Below are positions 18,323-28,031 of a DNA stretch of 64,000 nucleotides, piece by piece. The position numbers were made by a program, and so were the translations under genes. The stretch spans positions 3,586,392-3,650,391 of the forward strand of contig NZ_KI911783.1 in assembly GCF_000515415.1 (NCBI RefSeq), in the 5' to 3' direction. Positions within the stretch are counted from its first letter, which is position 1. Each line of letters opens with the position of its first letter. Below the pieces are notes generated by a model. That model saw only the letters and a list, made by a program, of their open reading frames with translations. It ran no database searches and was not told the DNA's origin. The DNA is from Bradyrhizobium sp. WSM1417 (GTDB lineage: Bacteria; Pseudomonadota; Alphaproteobacteria; Rhizobiales; Xanthobacteraceae).

Positions 18323-19705
18323 TTGGTCTACCGCCACACCATCGACGACACGACCTACACGTTCCCGGATTTGCGCGACCTGCTCGCCAAGGCGACGCCG
18401 CCGCGCTCCGGCGACCGGCTGGCCGGGATCGCCGCTGCCAGTGCCGAACAGATGATCGCGGCGCGGATGGCGCTGGCCGACGTCCCGCTCGGGCAGTTCT
18501 TGCAGGAAGCCGTCATCCCCTATGAGACGGACGAGGTCACCCGCCTCGTCATCGACAGCCACGACGCCAAGGCCTTCGCGCCGGTGGCTTCGCTGACGGT
18601 CGGTGCCTTTCGCGACTGGCTGCTGTCGGATGCCGCGACGCCCGAAATCTTGCGCAAGCTGTCCGGCGGCATCACCCCGGAGATGGCGGCCGCGGTCTCG
18701 AAGCTGATGCGCAACCAGGATCTGATCCTGGCGGCGCGGAAATGCGAGGTCACCACCGCTTTCCGCAACACCATCGGTCTGAAGGGCCGGATGAGCACCC
18801 GGCTCCAGCCCAACCATCCCTTCGACGACGCCAGGGGCATCACCGCCTCCATCCTCGACGGCATCCTGCTCGGGGCCGGCGATGCCTGCATCGGCATCAA
18901 CCCGGCGAGCGACGACCCGGCCGTGATCGGCCAATTGCTGCGGCTGCTCGACGAGATCATCGCGCGGCTGAAGATCCCGACCCAGGGCTGCGTGCTGACC
19001 CATGTCACCACGACGCTGTCGCTGATCGGGCAGGGGGCGCCGGTCGACCTCGTGTTCCAGTCGGTCGCCGGCACCGAGGCCGCCAACCGCAGTTTTGGCA
19101 TCGACCTCGCGCTTCTCAAGGAGGCGCAGGACGCCGGGCTGTCGCAGAAGCGCGGGACGGTCGGCCAGAACGTGATGTATTTCGAGACCGGCCAGGGCTC
19201 GGCGCTATCGGCCAATGCCCATCACGGCGTCGACCAGCAGACCTGCGAGGCGCGCGCCTATGCGGTGGCCCGCGCCTTTGCGCCCCTCCTGGTCAACAGC
19301 GTGGTCGGCTTCATCGGCCCGGAATATCTGTACGACGGCAAGGAAATCATCCGGGCCGGGCTGGAGGATCATTTTTGCGGCAAGCTGCTCGGCCTGCCGC
19401 TTGGGATCGACATCTGCTACACCAACCACGCCGAGGCGGACCAGGACGACATGGACAATCTGCTGACGCTGCTTGCGGCCGCCGGCGTCACCTTCATCAT
19501 GGGCGTTCCCGGCGCCGACGACGTCATGCTGAACTATCAGTCCACGTCTTTTCACGACGCGCTCTACGTCCGCGACGTCTTCGGACTGCGCCGCGCGCCG
19601 GAGTTCGAGGATTGGCTGGTGCAGTCCGGCATTGCGGGCGCTGACTTCCGTCTTGCCGGCGATGCAGGCCTGCTGCCCGATTTTGCGTCACGTCTGATCG
19701 AGTGA
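18323..19705 (+). CDS. eutB: Ethanolamine ammonia-lyase large subunit
   Basis: Catalytic heavy chain of adenosylcobalamin-dependent ethanolamine ammonia-lyase, which splits ethanolamine to acetaldehyde and ammonia together with EutC. The 460-residue length is normal. Recognisable blocks: [58 protein letters not shown], and [20 protein letters not shown]. The start is a TTG at 18323, preceded by GGAGAG at the right distance; no ATG fits. The gene for the small subunit, eutC, is not adjacent: hpnP lies between them. No other eut genes, microcompartment genes or cobalamin riboswitch are visible, so this is the simple catabolic form of the enzyme used to gain nitrogen. Confidence 0.94.
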   Translation: MVYRHTIDDTTYTFPDLRDLLAKATPPRSGDRLAGIAAASAEQMIAARMALADVPLGQFLQEAVIPYETDEVTRLVIDSHDAKAFAPVASLTVGAFRDWLLSDAATPEILRKLSGGITPEMAAAVSKLMRNQDLILAARKCEVTTAFRNTIGLKGRMSTRLQPNHPFDDARGITASILDGILLGAGDACIGINPASDDPAVIGQLLRLLDEIIARLKIPTQGCVLTHVTTTLSLIGQGAPVDLVFQSVAGTEAANRSFGIDLALLKEAQDAGLSQKRGTVGQNVMYFETGQGSALSANAHHGVDQQTCEARAYAVARAFAPLLVNSVVGFIGPEYLYDGKEIIRAGLEDHFCGKLLGLPLGIDICYTNHAEADQDDMDNLLTLLAAAGVTFIMGVPGADDVMLNYQSTSFHDALYVRDVFGLRRAPEFEDWLVQSGIAGADFRLAGDAGLLPDFASRLIE

Positions 19706-19856
19706 CGGGGCGGAAGCACCCGGCGGCCCGAGGAAACCATTGGTGCCCTAGGGAATTAAGCTCTGCCACAATATTGAGAAATTCCGGCGGCAGCATTACG
19801 CTATGTGGCTGTCTGGCAATTTCCGCAGCTAAGTCGAGCGTGGCGGGGGAGCTTTG

Positions 19857-21443
19857 ATGCGAGCTGAAAGTAACGGTACGTCCCGGCGGATTCTCTGCGT
19901 GTTTCCGCGATACACATCGTCATTCGGGACGTTCGAACATTCCTATCCCCTGACCGATGGCGTCCGCGCCTTCATGCCGCCGCAGGGACTTTTGCTGCTC
20001 GCGGCCTATCTGCCCGAGGAATGGCAGGTCAAATTCGTCGACGAGAACCTTCGCCGCACGACAAGGGAAGAGTTCGAATGGGCGGAGGCGGTCTTCGTCA
20101 GCGGCATGCACATCCAGCGCCAGCAGATGAACGATATCTGCCGCCGCGCCCACGAGTTCGATCTGCCCGTCGCGCTCGGTGGTCCCTCCGTCAGCGCCTG
20201 CCCGGATTACTATCCCTCCTTCGACTATCTCCATGTCGGCGAGCTCGGCGACGCCACCAATCAGCTGCTCGAAATACTGTCGCGCGACATCTCGCGTCCC
20301 GAGACCCAGGTGGTTCTGACCACCAAAGACCGTGTGCCGATGACGGAGTTTCCGATCCCGGCCTACGAGCTCGCCGACGTGAAGAAATACTTCCTCGGCA
20401 GCATTCAGTATTCCAGCGGCTGTCCCTATCAGTGCGAGTTCTGCGACATCCCCGGCCTCTACGGCCGCAACCCGCGCCTGAAATCGCCCGAGCAGATCAT
20501 CGCCGAGCTCGACCGCCTGCGCGAATGCGGCATGACCGACACGGTCTATTTCGTCGACGACAATTTCATCGGCAACCGCAAGGCGGCGCTGGACCTCCTG
20601 CCGCATCTGATCGAATGGCAGAAGAAGACCGGCTATATGGTGCGGCTCGCCTGCGAGGCGACGCTCAACATTGCCAAGCGGCCGGAAATTCTCGAGAAGA
20701 TGCGCGAGGCCTATTTCGTCACCATCTTTTGCGGCATCGAGACGCCCGACCCCGATGCGCTGAAGGCGATGCACAAGGACCACAATATGATGGTCCCGAT
20801 CCTCGAGGGCGTGCAAACCATCAACTCCTACGGCATGGAGGTCGTGTCCGGCATCATCATGGGGCTCGACACCGACAAGCCCAACACTTCGGAGGCGCTG
20901 CTCGCCTTCGTCGAGGATTCCCGAATTCCGCTGCTCACGATCAACCTGCTTCAGGCGCTGCCGAAGACGCCGCTGTGGGACCGTCTGGAGCGCGAGGGGC
21001 GCCTGGTCGAGGACGACGGCCGCGATTCCAATGTCAACTTCCTGTTGCCCTACGACGACGTCGTCGCGTCCTGGAAGCATGCCATGGCCGTCGCCTACGA
21101 GCCCGAGAAGGTCTACGCGCGCTTCCAGTATCAATGCGACCACGTTTACGTGCACCGCCTGAAGATGCCGAAACCGGACGAGATGAAGACCTGGCCCAAC
21201 ATCAGGCGCGGCCTCGTCATGCTGCGAAACATCTTCTGGAAGGTCGGCGTGCTCGGCGACTACAAGCGTGTGTTCTGGAAGTTCGCGCTGGGCCGCATCA
21301 AGCGCGGCGATCTCGAAGGGCTGATCGGCTGCACGCTGATCGCGCACCATCTCATCACTTTTGCGCGGGCGGCCTCGACCGGCCAGCAAAACGCCTCGAA
21401 CTATTCGATCCGGCTACGCGAGGCTTCCGTCCCCGCCGAATGA
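19857..21443 (+). CDS. hpnP: Hopanoid C-2 methylase, B12-binding radical SAM protein
   Basis: A 528-residue class B radical-SAM methyltransferase. The N-terminal cobalamin-binding-type domain covers about residues 10-150 (LLLAAYLPEEWQVKFVDEN, LPVALGGPSVSA). The radical-SAM cluster motif is C189-x3-C193-x2-C196 (SSGCPYQCEFCDIPG), followed by VYFVDDNFIGNRKA and a C-terminal region rich in Trp and Lys. The whole pattern, including the N-terminal text, is that of HpnP, which makes 2-methylhopanoids. The ATG at 19857 follows GGGGGAG. It is 151 bases after eutB and only 6 bases before eutC. In Rhodopseudomonas hpnP expression is known to depend on the general stress response, but I see no clean GGAAC-N16/17-CGTT promoter in the gap before it. 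A related HpnJ-like radical-SAM enzyme is the main alternative. Confidence 0.85.
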   Translation: MRAESNGTSRRILCVFPRYTSSFGTFEHSYPLTDGVRAFMPPQGLLLLAAYLPEEWQVKFVDENLRRTTREEFEWAEAVFVSGMHIQRQQMNDICRRAHEFDLPVALGGPSVSACPDYYPSFDYLHVGELGDATNQLLEILSRDISRPETQVVLTTKDRVPMTEFPIPAYELADVKKYFLGSIQYSSGCPYQCEFCDIPGLYGRNPRLKSPEQIIAELDRLRECGMTDTVYFVDDNFIGNRKAALDLLPHLIEWQKKTGYMVRLACEATLNIAKRPEILEKMREAYFVTIFCGIETPDPDALKAMHKDHNMMVPILEGVQTINSYGMEVVSGIIMGLDTDKPNTSEALLAFVEDSRIPLLTINLLQALPKTPLWDRLEREGRLVEDDGRDSNVNFLLPYDDVVASWKHAMAVAYEPEKVYARFQYQCDHVYVHRLKMPKPDEMKTWPNIRRGLVMLRNIFWKVGVLGDYKRVFWKFALGRIKRGDLEGLIGCTLIAHHLITFARAASTGQQNASNYSIRLREASVPAE

Positions 21444-21449
21444 TGCGAC

Positions 21450-22235
21450 ATGTCTGATCCGGCCATCCCGCGTCGTCCGACCCTCGATCTGCGGTCGCTT
21501 ACGCCCGCGCGCGTCGCGCTCGGGCGCAGCGGCGCGAGCCTGCCGACGCGCGCGCTGCTCGATTTCACGCTAGACCATGCCCGCGCCCGCGATGCCGTGC
21601 ATGCCGTCTTCGATGCGCCGCGGCTGGTCGCGGATCTCCGCGCGCTTGGCCTCGTCGTCACCGAGGCGAACAGCCGGGCGGTCGACCGCAGGGACTATCT
21701 GCGGCGGCCCGACCTGGGCAGACGGCTCGATGCCGGATCAATCGAGGCCCTGGCGCGGAGCGCCTCGGAGCCGTGCCGGGTCGCGGTCGTGATTGGCGAT
21801 GGGCTGTCGGCGGCGGCGGTCCACGCCCATGCGGCCGCACTGGTGATGCGTCTGCTGCCGTTGCTCGCCGCCGACGATGGTGTCGCGATCGGCCATGTCG
21901 TCGTCGCCTCAGGCGCGCGCGTCGCGCTCGGCGACGAGATCGGCGCCATTCTCGGCGCGCGCATGGTCGTAATGCTGATCGGCGAGCGGCCGGGCCTGTC
22001 GGCGCCCGACAGTCTCGGCGCCTATCTGACTTTCGCCCCGAAGCCTGATCGCACCGATGCCGAGCGCAACTGCGTGTCGAACATCCACAAGGCCGGGTTG
22101 AGCTATGACGAGGCTGCCTTCAAGATCGCCTGGCTGGTCCGCGAGGGGCTCGCGCGGGAAGTGAGCGGTGTGGCGCTGAAGGACGAGAGCGCGGACCGGG
22201 CGCCGCGTCGAATTGGCACGGCTTTGCCCGAATGA
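21450..22235 (+). CDS. eutC: Ethanolamine ammonia-lyase small subunit
   Basis: Light chain of ethanolamine ammonia-lyase, which helps bind adenosylcobalamin. The 261-residue protein has the family blocks [56 protein letters not shown], and [21 protein letters not shown]. It is shorter than enterobacterial EutC (about 295) mainly at the N-terminus, as in other simple Eut systems. It starts 6 bases after the hpnP stop, so it must share a transcript with hpnP. Its partner EutB is encoded upstream of hpnP. The 200 bases after it lead to an RND transporter gene. Confidence 0.93.
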   Translation: MSDPAIPRRPTLDLRSLTPARVALGRSGASLPTRALLDFTLDHARARDAVHAVFDAPRLVADLRALGLVVTEANSRAVDRRDYLRRPDLGRRLDAGSIEALARSASEPCRVAVVIGDGLSAAAVHAHAAALVMRLLPLLAADDGVAIGHVVVASGARVALGDEIGAILGARMVVMLIGERPGLSAPDSLGAYLTFAPKPDRTDAERNCVSNIHKAGLSYDEAAFKIAWLVREGLAREVSGVALKDESADRAPRRIGTALPE

Positions 22236-22441
22236 AGGGCATTAAGGCAAAATCGCCACATCTTGATCGATTCGGCCACACTCCGCCTGCTTGCGAGAAG
22301 GGTGATTGACCTGCTAAACCCCTCGCGGCGATTTTCTGCGCATTTTCAAAGGGCAAGCCTCCCATTGGTATGGCATTTTCAAGCCGTTCGCGGGGCGCGA
22401 CAAGCTCACAGACCCGAGCCGATTTAGGAACTGGACAAGGC

Positions 22442-24808
22442 ATGCTCGAAAAGCACAGCGAGAGTGAGGTTCATGTCGACAAGGTCGAGCAGGGACCTGC
22501 GTCCTCGATCGCCTTCGGGCTGGAGCGCATCGGGCTGATCGCAGTTCGGGCGCCCATCGTCTCCTGCATCGTCCTGCTTGTGCTGATCGTTGGCGCCGTG
22601 TTCGGCATCCACCGGATCAAGATCGACGATTCGCTCTCGCAGCTGTTCCGGTCGAACACGCCGGAATTCAAGCAGTACGAAGCGGTGACCAAGAAGTTCC
22701 CAGCCGAGGAATTCGACGTCCTCGTCGTGGTCGAGGGCAAGACCCTGCTGGCGCGGAACAACCTCGAGAAGCTGCGCGACTTCGTCACCGACATGCAGCT
22801 GGTCGAGGGTACGCGCGGACTGGTCTCGCTGTTCTCCGCGCGTCAGGCGCCGGCGCCGGGCAAGCTTCCCGCCGCGCTGTTCCCGCCCGAGCTGCCCGAG
22901 GGCGCGGCCTATGACAAGTTCATCGAGGGCGTCAAAGCCAACGAGATCATCCGCGGCAAGCTGTTATCTGAGGACGGCACGCTGGCGCTGATCGTGCTGT
23001 CGCTCGATCCGGAGGTGGTCGCCTCCAACAAGCTGACCAAGACCGTCGCCGACATTCGCGCGCTGATGAAGGAAGACCTCGGCGACACCGGGCTCAACGT
23101 GCAGCTTTCCGGAGTGCCGGTGATGCAGCTCGAGATCCGCAACGCGGTCGAGCGCGACGGGCTCACCTACAACATCCTCGGCATTCTCGCCGGCTGTGTC
23201 ATCGCCATCATCTTCTTCCGCAAGATCTCGTTCATGGTGGCGGCCGCGTTCCCGCCGATGATCGCGATCCTGCTGGCGCTCGGCGCGCTCGGCTGGGCCA
23301 ATTTCAATCTCAACATGTTCCTGAACGTGATGACGCCGCTCATCATGGTCATCAGCTTCTCGGACTCGATGCAGCTCACCTTCGCCGCGCGCGACCGGCT
23401 GATCGCGGGCCAAGACAAGTTCACTGCATTCAAGAACGCGGTGCTGGTGGTGGGACCGGCCTGCGTGCTGACGCACGGCACCGCCGGCATTTCCTTCATC
23501 GCGCTGCAGTTCTCGGACTCCGATCTGATCCGCAAGTTCGGCGAGGCGGGTCTCGCCGCCACCATCATCGCGCTGGTCGCGGTGTTGTCGCTGGTGCCGG
23601 TGTTCGGCGTGCTGTTGGTGCGTAACGAGAAGGTCTTTGCGACCAAGTTCCAGAGCGCAGATGCCGGCGTGCAGGCGCTGCGTAATTTCTGCTACTGGAT
23701 CGCGGTGCGCATGGTGGGCCGTCCCGGCCTGTTCAGCCTGATCGCGGTGGTGTTCGTGGCGGGCCTCGGCGTCATCTACGCCAATCTGGAGCCGCGCTAC
23801 CGGCTCGCCGACCAGGTGCCGGACAAGCGCCAGGCGGTCGCCGCCAGCGACCGGCTCGACGCCAAGCTCACCGGCGCCAACCCGGTCAACGTTCTGATCC
23901 AGTTCCCCAAGGGTGAATCGCTCTATTCGCCGGAGACGCTGCAGACCATCGCCGACGTGCACGCGACGGTGGAGAAGGCAGCCGGTGTCGGCAATGTCTG
24001 GTCGGTCGAGACCCTGCGCCGCTGGCTCGCGGACAAGGCCGGCAGCGCCGACGTCGCGACCCTGAAGGAATATGTCAGCGTGATTCCGGAGCATCTGGTG
24101 CGCCGGTTCATCGATGCCGAGCAGGACGCCGTCGTGGTCGCAGGTCGCGTGCCGGACAAGGATTCCAGCCAGCTCCTGCCGATCGTCGACAAGCTCGATA
24201 CCGAGCTCGACGCCGTCCGCAAGAAGCATCCCGGCTATGAAGTGGCGGTCACGGGTCTTGCCGCGATTGCCGCGCGCAACTCGGCCGGCATGATCGAGAA
24301 GCTCAACCGCGGGCTCACCGTCGAATTCGCACTGGTCGCGATCTTCATCGGCCTGGCCTTCCGCTCCTGGGTGGTGATGTTCGCCTGCATCCTGCCAGGC
24401 ATCTTCCCCGTCGTGATGTCGGGAACGGTGCTGTGGGCGATGGGCGAGGGACTGCAATTCGCCAGTGTCGTGGCTCTGACCGTTTCGTTTGGCCTGGGCT
24501 TGAGCGCCACCATCCACTTCCTCAACCGCCTCAGGCTCGAGAGCAAGCCGGGCGTCGGCTCGGCGCTCGCGGTGGAGCGCGCGACCGTGCTGGTCGGCCC
24601 GGCCTTGATCCTGACCACGCTGGTGCTCGCCTGCGGTCTCGTCGTCACGGTGTTCTCCGACCTGCCGTCGCTACGGTTGTTCGGCTGGCTCAGCGCCTTC
24701 TCGATGGTCATGGCGCTCGTCGCCGACCTCTTCATCCTGCGGCCGACGGCGATGTGGCTGATCAACCTGCACGCCAAGCTTCAGGGCACCGACAAGCCGG
24801 CGATCTGA
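22442..24808 (+). CDS. MMPL/RND-family transporter (HpnN-like paralogue)
   Basis: A 788-residue inner-membrane transporter of the RND superfamily, MMPL branch. The layout is one N-terminal helix (APIVSCIVLLVLIVGAVFGI), a first periplasmic domain, five helices, one further helix, a second periplasmic domain, and five helices. The first half has VISFSDSMQL with Asp308 in a membrane helix, a candidate proton-relay residue; the matching second-half segment (FGLGLSATIHF) lacks an acid. It resembles HpnN in layout but differs in sequence from the true HpnN at 34738. The frame also opens at an upstream ATG (22370); I prefer 22442, though neither has a strong ribosome binding site. Export of a lipid is plausible from the family and from hpnP nearby, but the cargo is unknown. 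Confidence 0.8.
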   Translation: MLEKHSESEVHVDKVEQGPASSIAFGLERIGLIAVRAPIVSCIVLLVLIVGAVFGIHRIKIDDSLSQLFRSNTPEFKQYEAVTKKFPAEEFDVLVVVEGKTLLARNNLEKLRDFVTDMQLVEGTRGLVSLFSARQAPAPGKLPAALFPPELPEGAAYDKFIEGVKANEIIRGKLLSEDGTLALIVLSLDPEVVASNKLTKTVADIRALMKEDLGDTGLNVQLSGVPVMQLEIRNAVERDGLTYNILGILAGCVIAIIFFRKISFMVAAAFPPMIAILLALGALGWANFNLNMFLNVMTPLIMVISFSDSMQLTFAARDRLIAGQDKFTAFKNAVLVVGPACVLTHGTAGISFIALQFSDSDLIRKFGEAGLAATIIALVAVLSLVPVFGVLLVRNEKVFATKFQSADAGVQALRNFCYWIAVRMVGRPGLFSLIAVVFVAGLGVIYANLEPRYRLADQVPDKRQAVAASDRLDAKLTGANPVNVLIQFPKGESLYSPETLQTIADVHATVEKAAGVGNVWSVETLRRWLADKAGSADVATLKEYVSVIPEHLVRRFIDAEQDAVVVAGRVPDKDSSQLLPIVDKLDTELDAVRKKHPGYEVAVTGLAAIAARNSAGMIEKLNRGLTVEFALVAIFIGLAFRSWVVMFACILPGIFPVVMSGTVLWAMGEGLQFASVVALTVSFGLGLSATIHFLNRLRLESKPGVGSALAVERATVLVGPALILTTLVLACGLVVTVFSDLPSLRLFGWLSAFSMVMALVADLFILRPTAMWLINLHAKLQGTDKPAI

Positions 24809-24877
24809 GCGGCTTCATTCATCAGACATGAAATCGGCGCGGTCCGGGCGACTGCGCCGCGTTTCCGCAAAACAACA

Positions 24878-24905
24878 AAGCCCCGGTTCGCGAGAACCGG
24901 GGCTT
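24878..24905 (-). terminator. Terminator between convergent genes
   Basis: A perfect 12-base-pair stem (AAGCCCCGGTTC with GAACCGGGGCTT) and a GCGA loop. On the minus strand it is followed by TGTTGTTTTG, a fair T-rich tail, so it mainly ends the gene at 24931-25428; it may also stop transcripts of the RND transporter. Confidence 0.75.
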
Positions 24906-24930
24906 GCTGCTTTCGAAGCGGTAAGAGCTG

Positions 24931-25428
24931 TCAGCCCTTCGTCATCGTGATGTTGACGCCGCGAATCTCGCCCTTGGATGAGATCTGCACCGTTTGCTTG
25001 GTGCCATTGGTGCGCAGCGACAGATTGGCGGCAAAGCCGTTGGCCTCGACGAACACCTCGATCTGGCCGCCACCGGCGGTGCCCTGCAGATTGCCGAAGA
25101 TGTTGCGGTTGGTCTCGCTCCAATTGCCGGAGATCCGCTCGCCCTGGCTGGTCACGTCGCTGGTGAGGTCGAATTTGTAGCTGTCAGACGCACAGTGCAG
25201 CGCCTGCTTGAGACTGAGGCCGGTGCCGGCAACCTTGTAGTCGGCCTTGCAGCGGATGCGCTCGGTGGAGCCGTCGGACAGCGACACAGTACCCGTCCCG
25301 GTCCACGCGCCCTCGAAACCTGCAAACGGTCCGGACGACTGAGCCTGACTTGTCGAAACCGAGAAGAGCAGCACAGCGCCGATGCCGGCCGCCTTGATTG
25401 CCAGTTCAGATCGCCCAAAGAATTTCAT
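24931..25428 (-). CDS. Exported protein of unknown function
   Basis: A 165-residue protein with a signal peptide (SELAIKAAGIGAVLLFSVSTS, cleavage near AQA) and a mature part built of beta-strand-like blocks (FEGAWTGTGTVSLSDGSTERI, ISGNWSETNRNIFGNLQG, GTKQTVQISSKGEIRGVNITM). I chose the ATG at 25428; a TTG two codons upstream is also possible. Two cysteines (in IRCKADY and LHCASDS) may form a disulfide. I do not recognise a named family, although the pattern resembles small periplasmic lipocalin-like or beta-barrel proteins common in Bradyrhizobium. It faces the RND transporter, with a terminator between them. Confidence 0.7.
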   Translation of the reverse strand: MKFFGRSELAIKAAGIGAVLLFSVSTSQAQSSGPFAGFEGAWTGTGTVSLSDGSTERIRCKADYKVAGTGLSLKQALHCASDSYKFDLTSDVTSQGERISGNWSETNRNIFGNLQGTAGGGQIEVFVEANGFAANLSLRTNGTKQTVQISSKGEIRGVNITMTKG

Positions 25429-25890
25429 CTTCAAAATATCCCGTTTTGGAACGACGTCTGCTTGTCACCAAGGACGTCTCGCCACATCGAAGGTTTAGTG
25501 TTCCGAGCCTGTGTCAGGTTCAATGGCCGGCCGCCCACATGTCGGCATCGCGAAGCGCACTTGCCATGGTTGGCGTCCGGATTCTCTGCGTTTCGGCATG
25601 TTTCTGGCGCCCAAGGCGGGATGGAGAGATGCAGCTCTGCAACAGGTACGCAGCAAAACGCGGCGTGCCTGAATTATGACGTAGTATCAATCTCTTACAT
25701 TTGCCAGAGAAGGCGCAGGGAAGACCTGATTTGGTGGACGTGGCGCCAATTTGGCCGCATTTGCCAGTGCTTGTGCCTTCTCCGAGGCCGCTACTCCCGC
25801 GGCGACTTGCCCATCAGAACAATCCGCTCCGGTCGTCGCGCTGTGCTGTCCGGGATTGGTGCGATTCTGCCGTCAGAATGAAGGAATACA
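25429..25890. other. Gap of about 460 bases without a supported gene
   Basis: It separates two divergent exported-protein genes and must hold their promoters, but none is strong enough to name. No repeat, terminator or RNA gene is recognisable. Confidence 0.4.
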
Positions 25891-26124
25891 ATGCGTAAGC
25901 TTCTCGTCGCTCTCACCTTGCTGTCGGCCTCCCTCTCGACCGCAGCGTTCGCCCAGCAAGGGCGCGGCACGGACGCCGAGCAGAAGGCCTGCTCGCGCGA
26001 TGTGCAGAAGCTCTGCCGTCCGGTCATCGATCAGGGCGATTTCACCATCCTGGCCTGCCTCAAGGAGAACCGGGCCAAGATCTCCCAGGCCTGTGACCAG
26101 GTCCTGAAGAACCACAACCAGTAA
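25891..26124 (+). CDS. Small exported cysteine-rich-repeat protein
   Basis: A 77-residue protein with a signal peptide (LLVALTLLSASLSTAAFA, cleavage at AFAQ). The mature part of about 55 residues has four cysteines spaced CSRDVQKLC...LACLKENRAKISQAC, the pattern of the Cys-rich repeat first described in Golgi apparatus protein 1 and frequent in small alphaproteobacterial periplasmic proteins. The start follows AAGGA. Two disulfides are likely in the periplasm. Function is unknown. A strong palindromic terminator follows 18 bases after the stop, so it is a one-gene unit. Confidence 0.82.
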   Translation: MRKLLVALTLLSASLSTAAFAQQGRGTDAEQKACSRDVQKLCRPVIDQGDFTILACLKENRAKISQACDQVLKNHNQ

Positions 26125-26142
26125 GCTCGGCCACTGGCCCAC

Positions 26143-26168
26143 AAAAGGCGGCCCCGGGGCCGCCTTTT
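26143..26168. terminator. Bidirectional-looking terminator
   Basis: AAAAGGCGGCCCC joined directly to its reverse complement GGGGCCGCCTTTT, a perfect 13-base-pair palindrome with A-run and T-run edges. It ends the small Cys-rich gene and insulates the hopanoid operon. Confidence 0.8.
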
Positions 26169-26317
26169 CGGACCTGATCCGCAAAGGGCAGCCATCGAGA
26201 GACAGGATTGGTTTTGCGGCCGTATTCCCCTATATGGGGGCCGCGGCGGCATCGCCCGCACGGGCTAGCGCGAGCGAAAAAGCCCTTCCTGTCCAAACGA
26301 TTGTAGACCAGCCCTCG

Positions 26318-27202
26318 ATGACCTCTGCGAGCGAATTGCGATCCGGCAAGGGTGAGCGCGACGAGAATTTTCCCGTCGCGTCCTGGATCATTCATCCGCG
26401 TCATCGCGCGCTGATCCTGGCGTATTACAATTTCGTCCGCACCGCCGACGACATCGCCGACCACGCCACGCTGCCGCCGGATAAGAAGCTCGCTTATCTC
26501 GACCTGCTCGAGGCGGAATTGCTCGGCACGGGCGATACCCAGGCCGAGGCCGTCAGCTTGCGGCACGCACTGGCCGAACGCGGCATGGCGCCGCGCCACG
26601 CGCTCGACGTGCTCATCGCGTTCCGCATGGACGTGACCAAGTTGCGCTACGAGAATTGGGACGAGGTCATCCATTATTGCCGCTATTCGGCGATGCCGGT
26701 CGGCCGCTTCATGCTCGACGTCCATGGTGAGAGCACCTCGACCTGGGCCGCGTCGGATGCGCTCTGCGCAGCGCTGCAGATCAACAACCACCTTCAGGAT
26801 TGCGGCAAGGATTTCCGCGAGCTCAACCGCGTCTATCTGCCGCGCGATGCGCTGGCCGCGAGCGGCGCCTCGGTGGAGCAGCTCGGACTGGCGCAGTCGC
26901 CGCCGGCGATGCTGGCCTGCCTTCAGGCTCTCGCCATACGCAACGAAGCGCTGCTCGAGGAGGGCAGGTCGCTGGCCGCGGAGATCCGGGATTTCCGCCT
27001 CGGCGTCGAGGTCTCGGTGATCCAGGCCTATGCCGACCGCATCGTGCGCCTGTTGAAGGCGCGCGACCCCTTGCGCGAGCGCGTGCACCTGAACAAGCTC
27101 GAGCTCCTCACCTTCAGCCTCGCCGGCATGATCGGCGAAGTCGGCCGCCGCGCGGTCGGACGCAAGGCCATTTCCAGACCGGGGACTGCACATGACGCTT
27201 GA
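26318..27202 (+). CDS. hpnC: Hydroxysqualene synthase HpnC
   Basis: A 294-residue member of the squalene/phytoene synthase family. In hopanoid producers HpnC turns presqualene diphosphate (made by HpnD) into hydroxysqualene. Seen: NFPVASWIIHPRHRALILAYY, the first aspartate-rich motif RTADDIADH, and the second in INNHLQDCGKDFRELNR. The C-terminal region fits HpnC rather than HpnD. The ATG at 26318 matches the usual beginning, although the frame is open back to 26234; neither start has a good ribosome binding site. It overlaps hpnD by 11 bases and leads the hpnC-hpnD-hpnE-shc-hpnG operon. Confidence 0.93.
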   Translation: MTSASELRSGKGERDENFPVASWIIHPRHRALILAYYNFVRTADDIADHATLPPDKKLAYLDLLEAELLGTGDTQAEAVSLRHALAERGMAPRHALDVLIAFRMDVTKLRYENWDEVIHYCRYSAMPVGRFMLDVHGESTSTWAASDALCAALQINNHLQDCGKDFRELNRVYLPRDALAASGASVEQLGLAQSPPAMLACLQALAIRNEALLEEGRSLAAEIRDFRLGVEVSVIQAYADRIVRLLKARDPLRERVHLNKLELLTFSLAGMIGEVGRRAVGRKAISRPGTAHDA

Positions 27203-28031
27203 GGCGACCTCGCCCGGCGCCAATTATGGCTCGACCGCATCCGGCAGTTCGTTCTATGCCGCGATGCGCATCCTGCCGCACGACCAGCGCGAAGCGATGT
27301 TCCAGATCTACAGCTTCTGCCGCCAGGTCGACGACATCGCCGATTCCGATGGCCCGCGCGACGAGCGGCTCGCCGCGCTTCAGGCGTGGCGCAACGACAT
27401 CGATGCGCTCTACCAGGGCAATCCGCCGCCGCGGCTGAAGGACTACGTGGCCTCGGTGAAGACCTTCGGCCTCAAGCGCGAGGATTTCCTCGCGATCGTC
27501 GACGGGATGGAGATGGACGTGCCGCAGGACATCCGCGCGCCCGACATGGCGACGCTGGATCTCTATTGTGATCGCGTCGCGAGTGCCGTGGGGCGGCTGT
27601 CGGTCCGGGTCTTCGGCCTGCCGGAAGAAGACGGCATCGAGCTCGCGCATCATCTCGGCCGCGCGCTCCAGCTCACCAACATCCTGCGCGATATCGACGA
27701 GGACGCCGGGCTCGGCCGGCTCTATCTGCCGCGCGAAGCGCTGCTGCATGCCGGCATCACCTCCAACGATCCGGACCGCGTGATCGTCGAGCGCGCGCTG
27801 CCGAAGGTCTGCCTGCCGCTGGCGCAGCGCGCAAAGGTGTATTTCGAGAAGTCGGACGAGATCATGAACCGCAACCGGCGCCGCGCGGTGCGCGCGCCGC
27901 GCATGATGTCGAAATACTATCATGCTATTCTGGATCTCCTGATCGCGCGCGGGTTCAACGCGCCGCGCGAGCCGGTGCGTGTGTCGAAGATCACACGCAT
28001 CGCCATCCTGCTCCGTTACGCTCTCATCTGA
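27192..28031 (+). CDS. hpnD: Presqualene diphosphate synthase HpnD
   Basis: A 279-residue squalene/phytoene synthase-type enzyme that condenses two farnesyl diphosphates to presqualene diphosphate, the first committed step to squalene here. Both magnesium-binding motifs are intact: RQVDDIADSDG near residue 45 and LTNILRDIDEDAGLGRLYLP near residue 165. The family block YCDRVASAVGRLSVRVFG is also present. The start overlaps the end of hpnC by 11 bases and the stop overlaps the hpnE start by one base, so translation of the three genes is tightly coupled. Confidence 0.95.
   Translation: MTLEATSPGANYGSTASGSSFYAAMRILPHDQREAMFQIYSFCRQVDDIADSDGPRDERLAALQAWRNDIDALYQGNPPPRLKDYVASVKTFGLKREDFLAIVDGMEMDVPQDIRAPDMATLDLYCDRVASAVGRLSVRVFGLPEEDGIELAHHLGRALQLTNILRDIDEDAGLGRLYLPREALLHAGITSNDPDRVIVERALPKVCLPLAQRAKVYFEKSDEIMNRNRRRAVRAPRMMSKYYHAILDLLIARGFNAPREPVRVSKITRIAILLRYALI

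Noticed and set aside
19706..19856. EcfG-type promoter before hpnP
   Set aside because: Only GGAAAC is present, without a CGTT at the right distance; no match to the consensus despite the known stress control of hpnP in Rhodopseudomonas.
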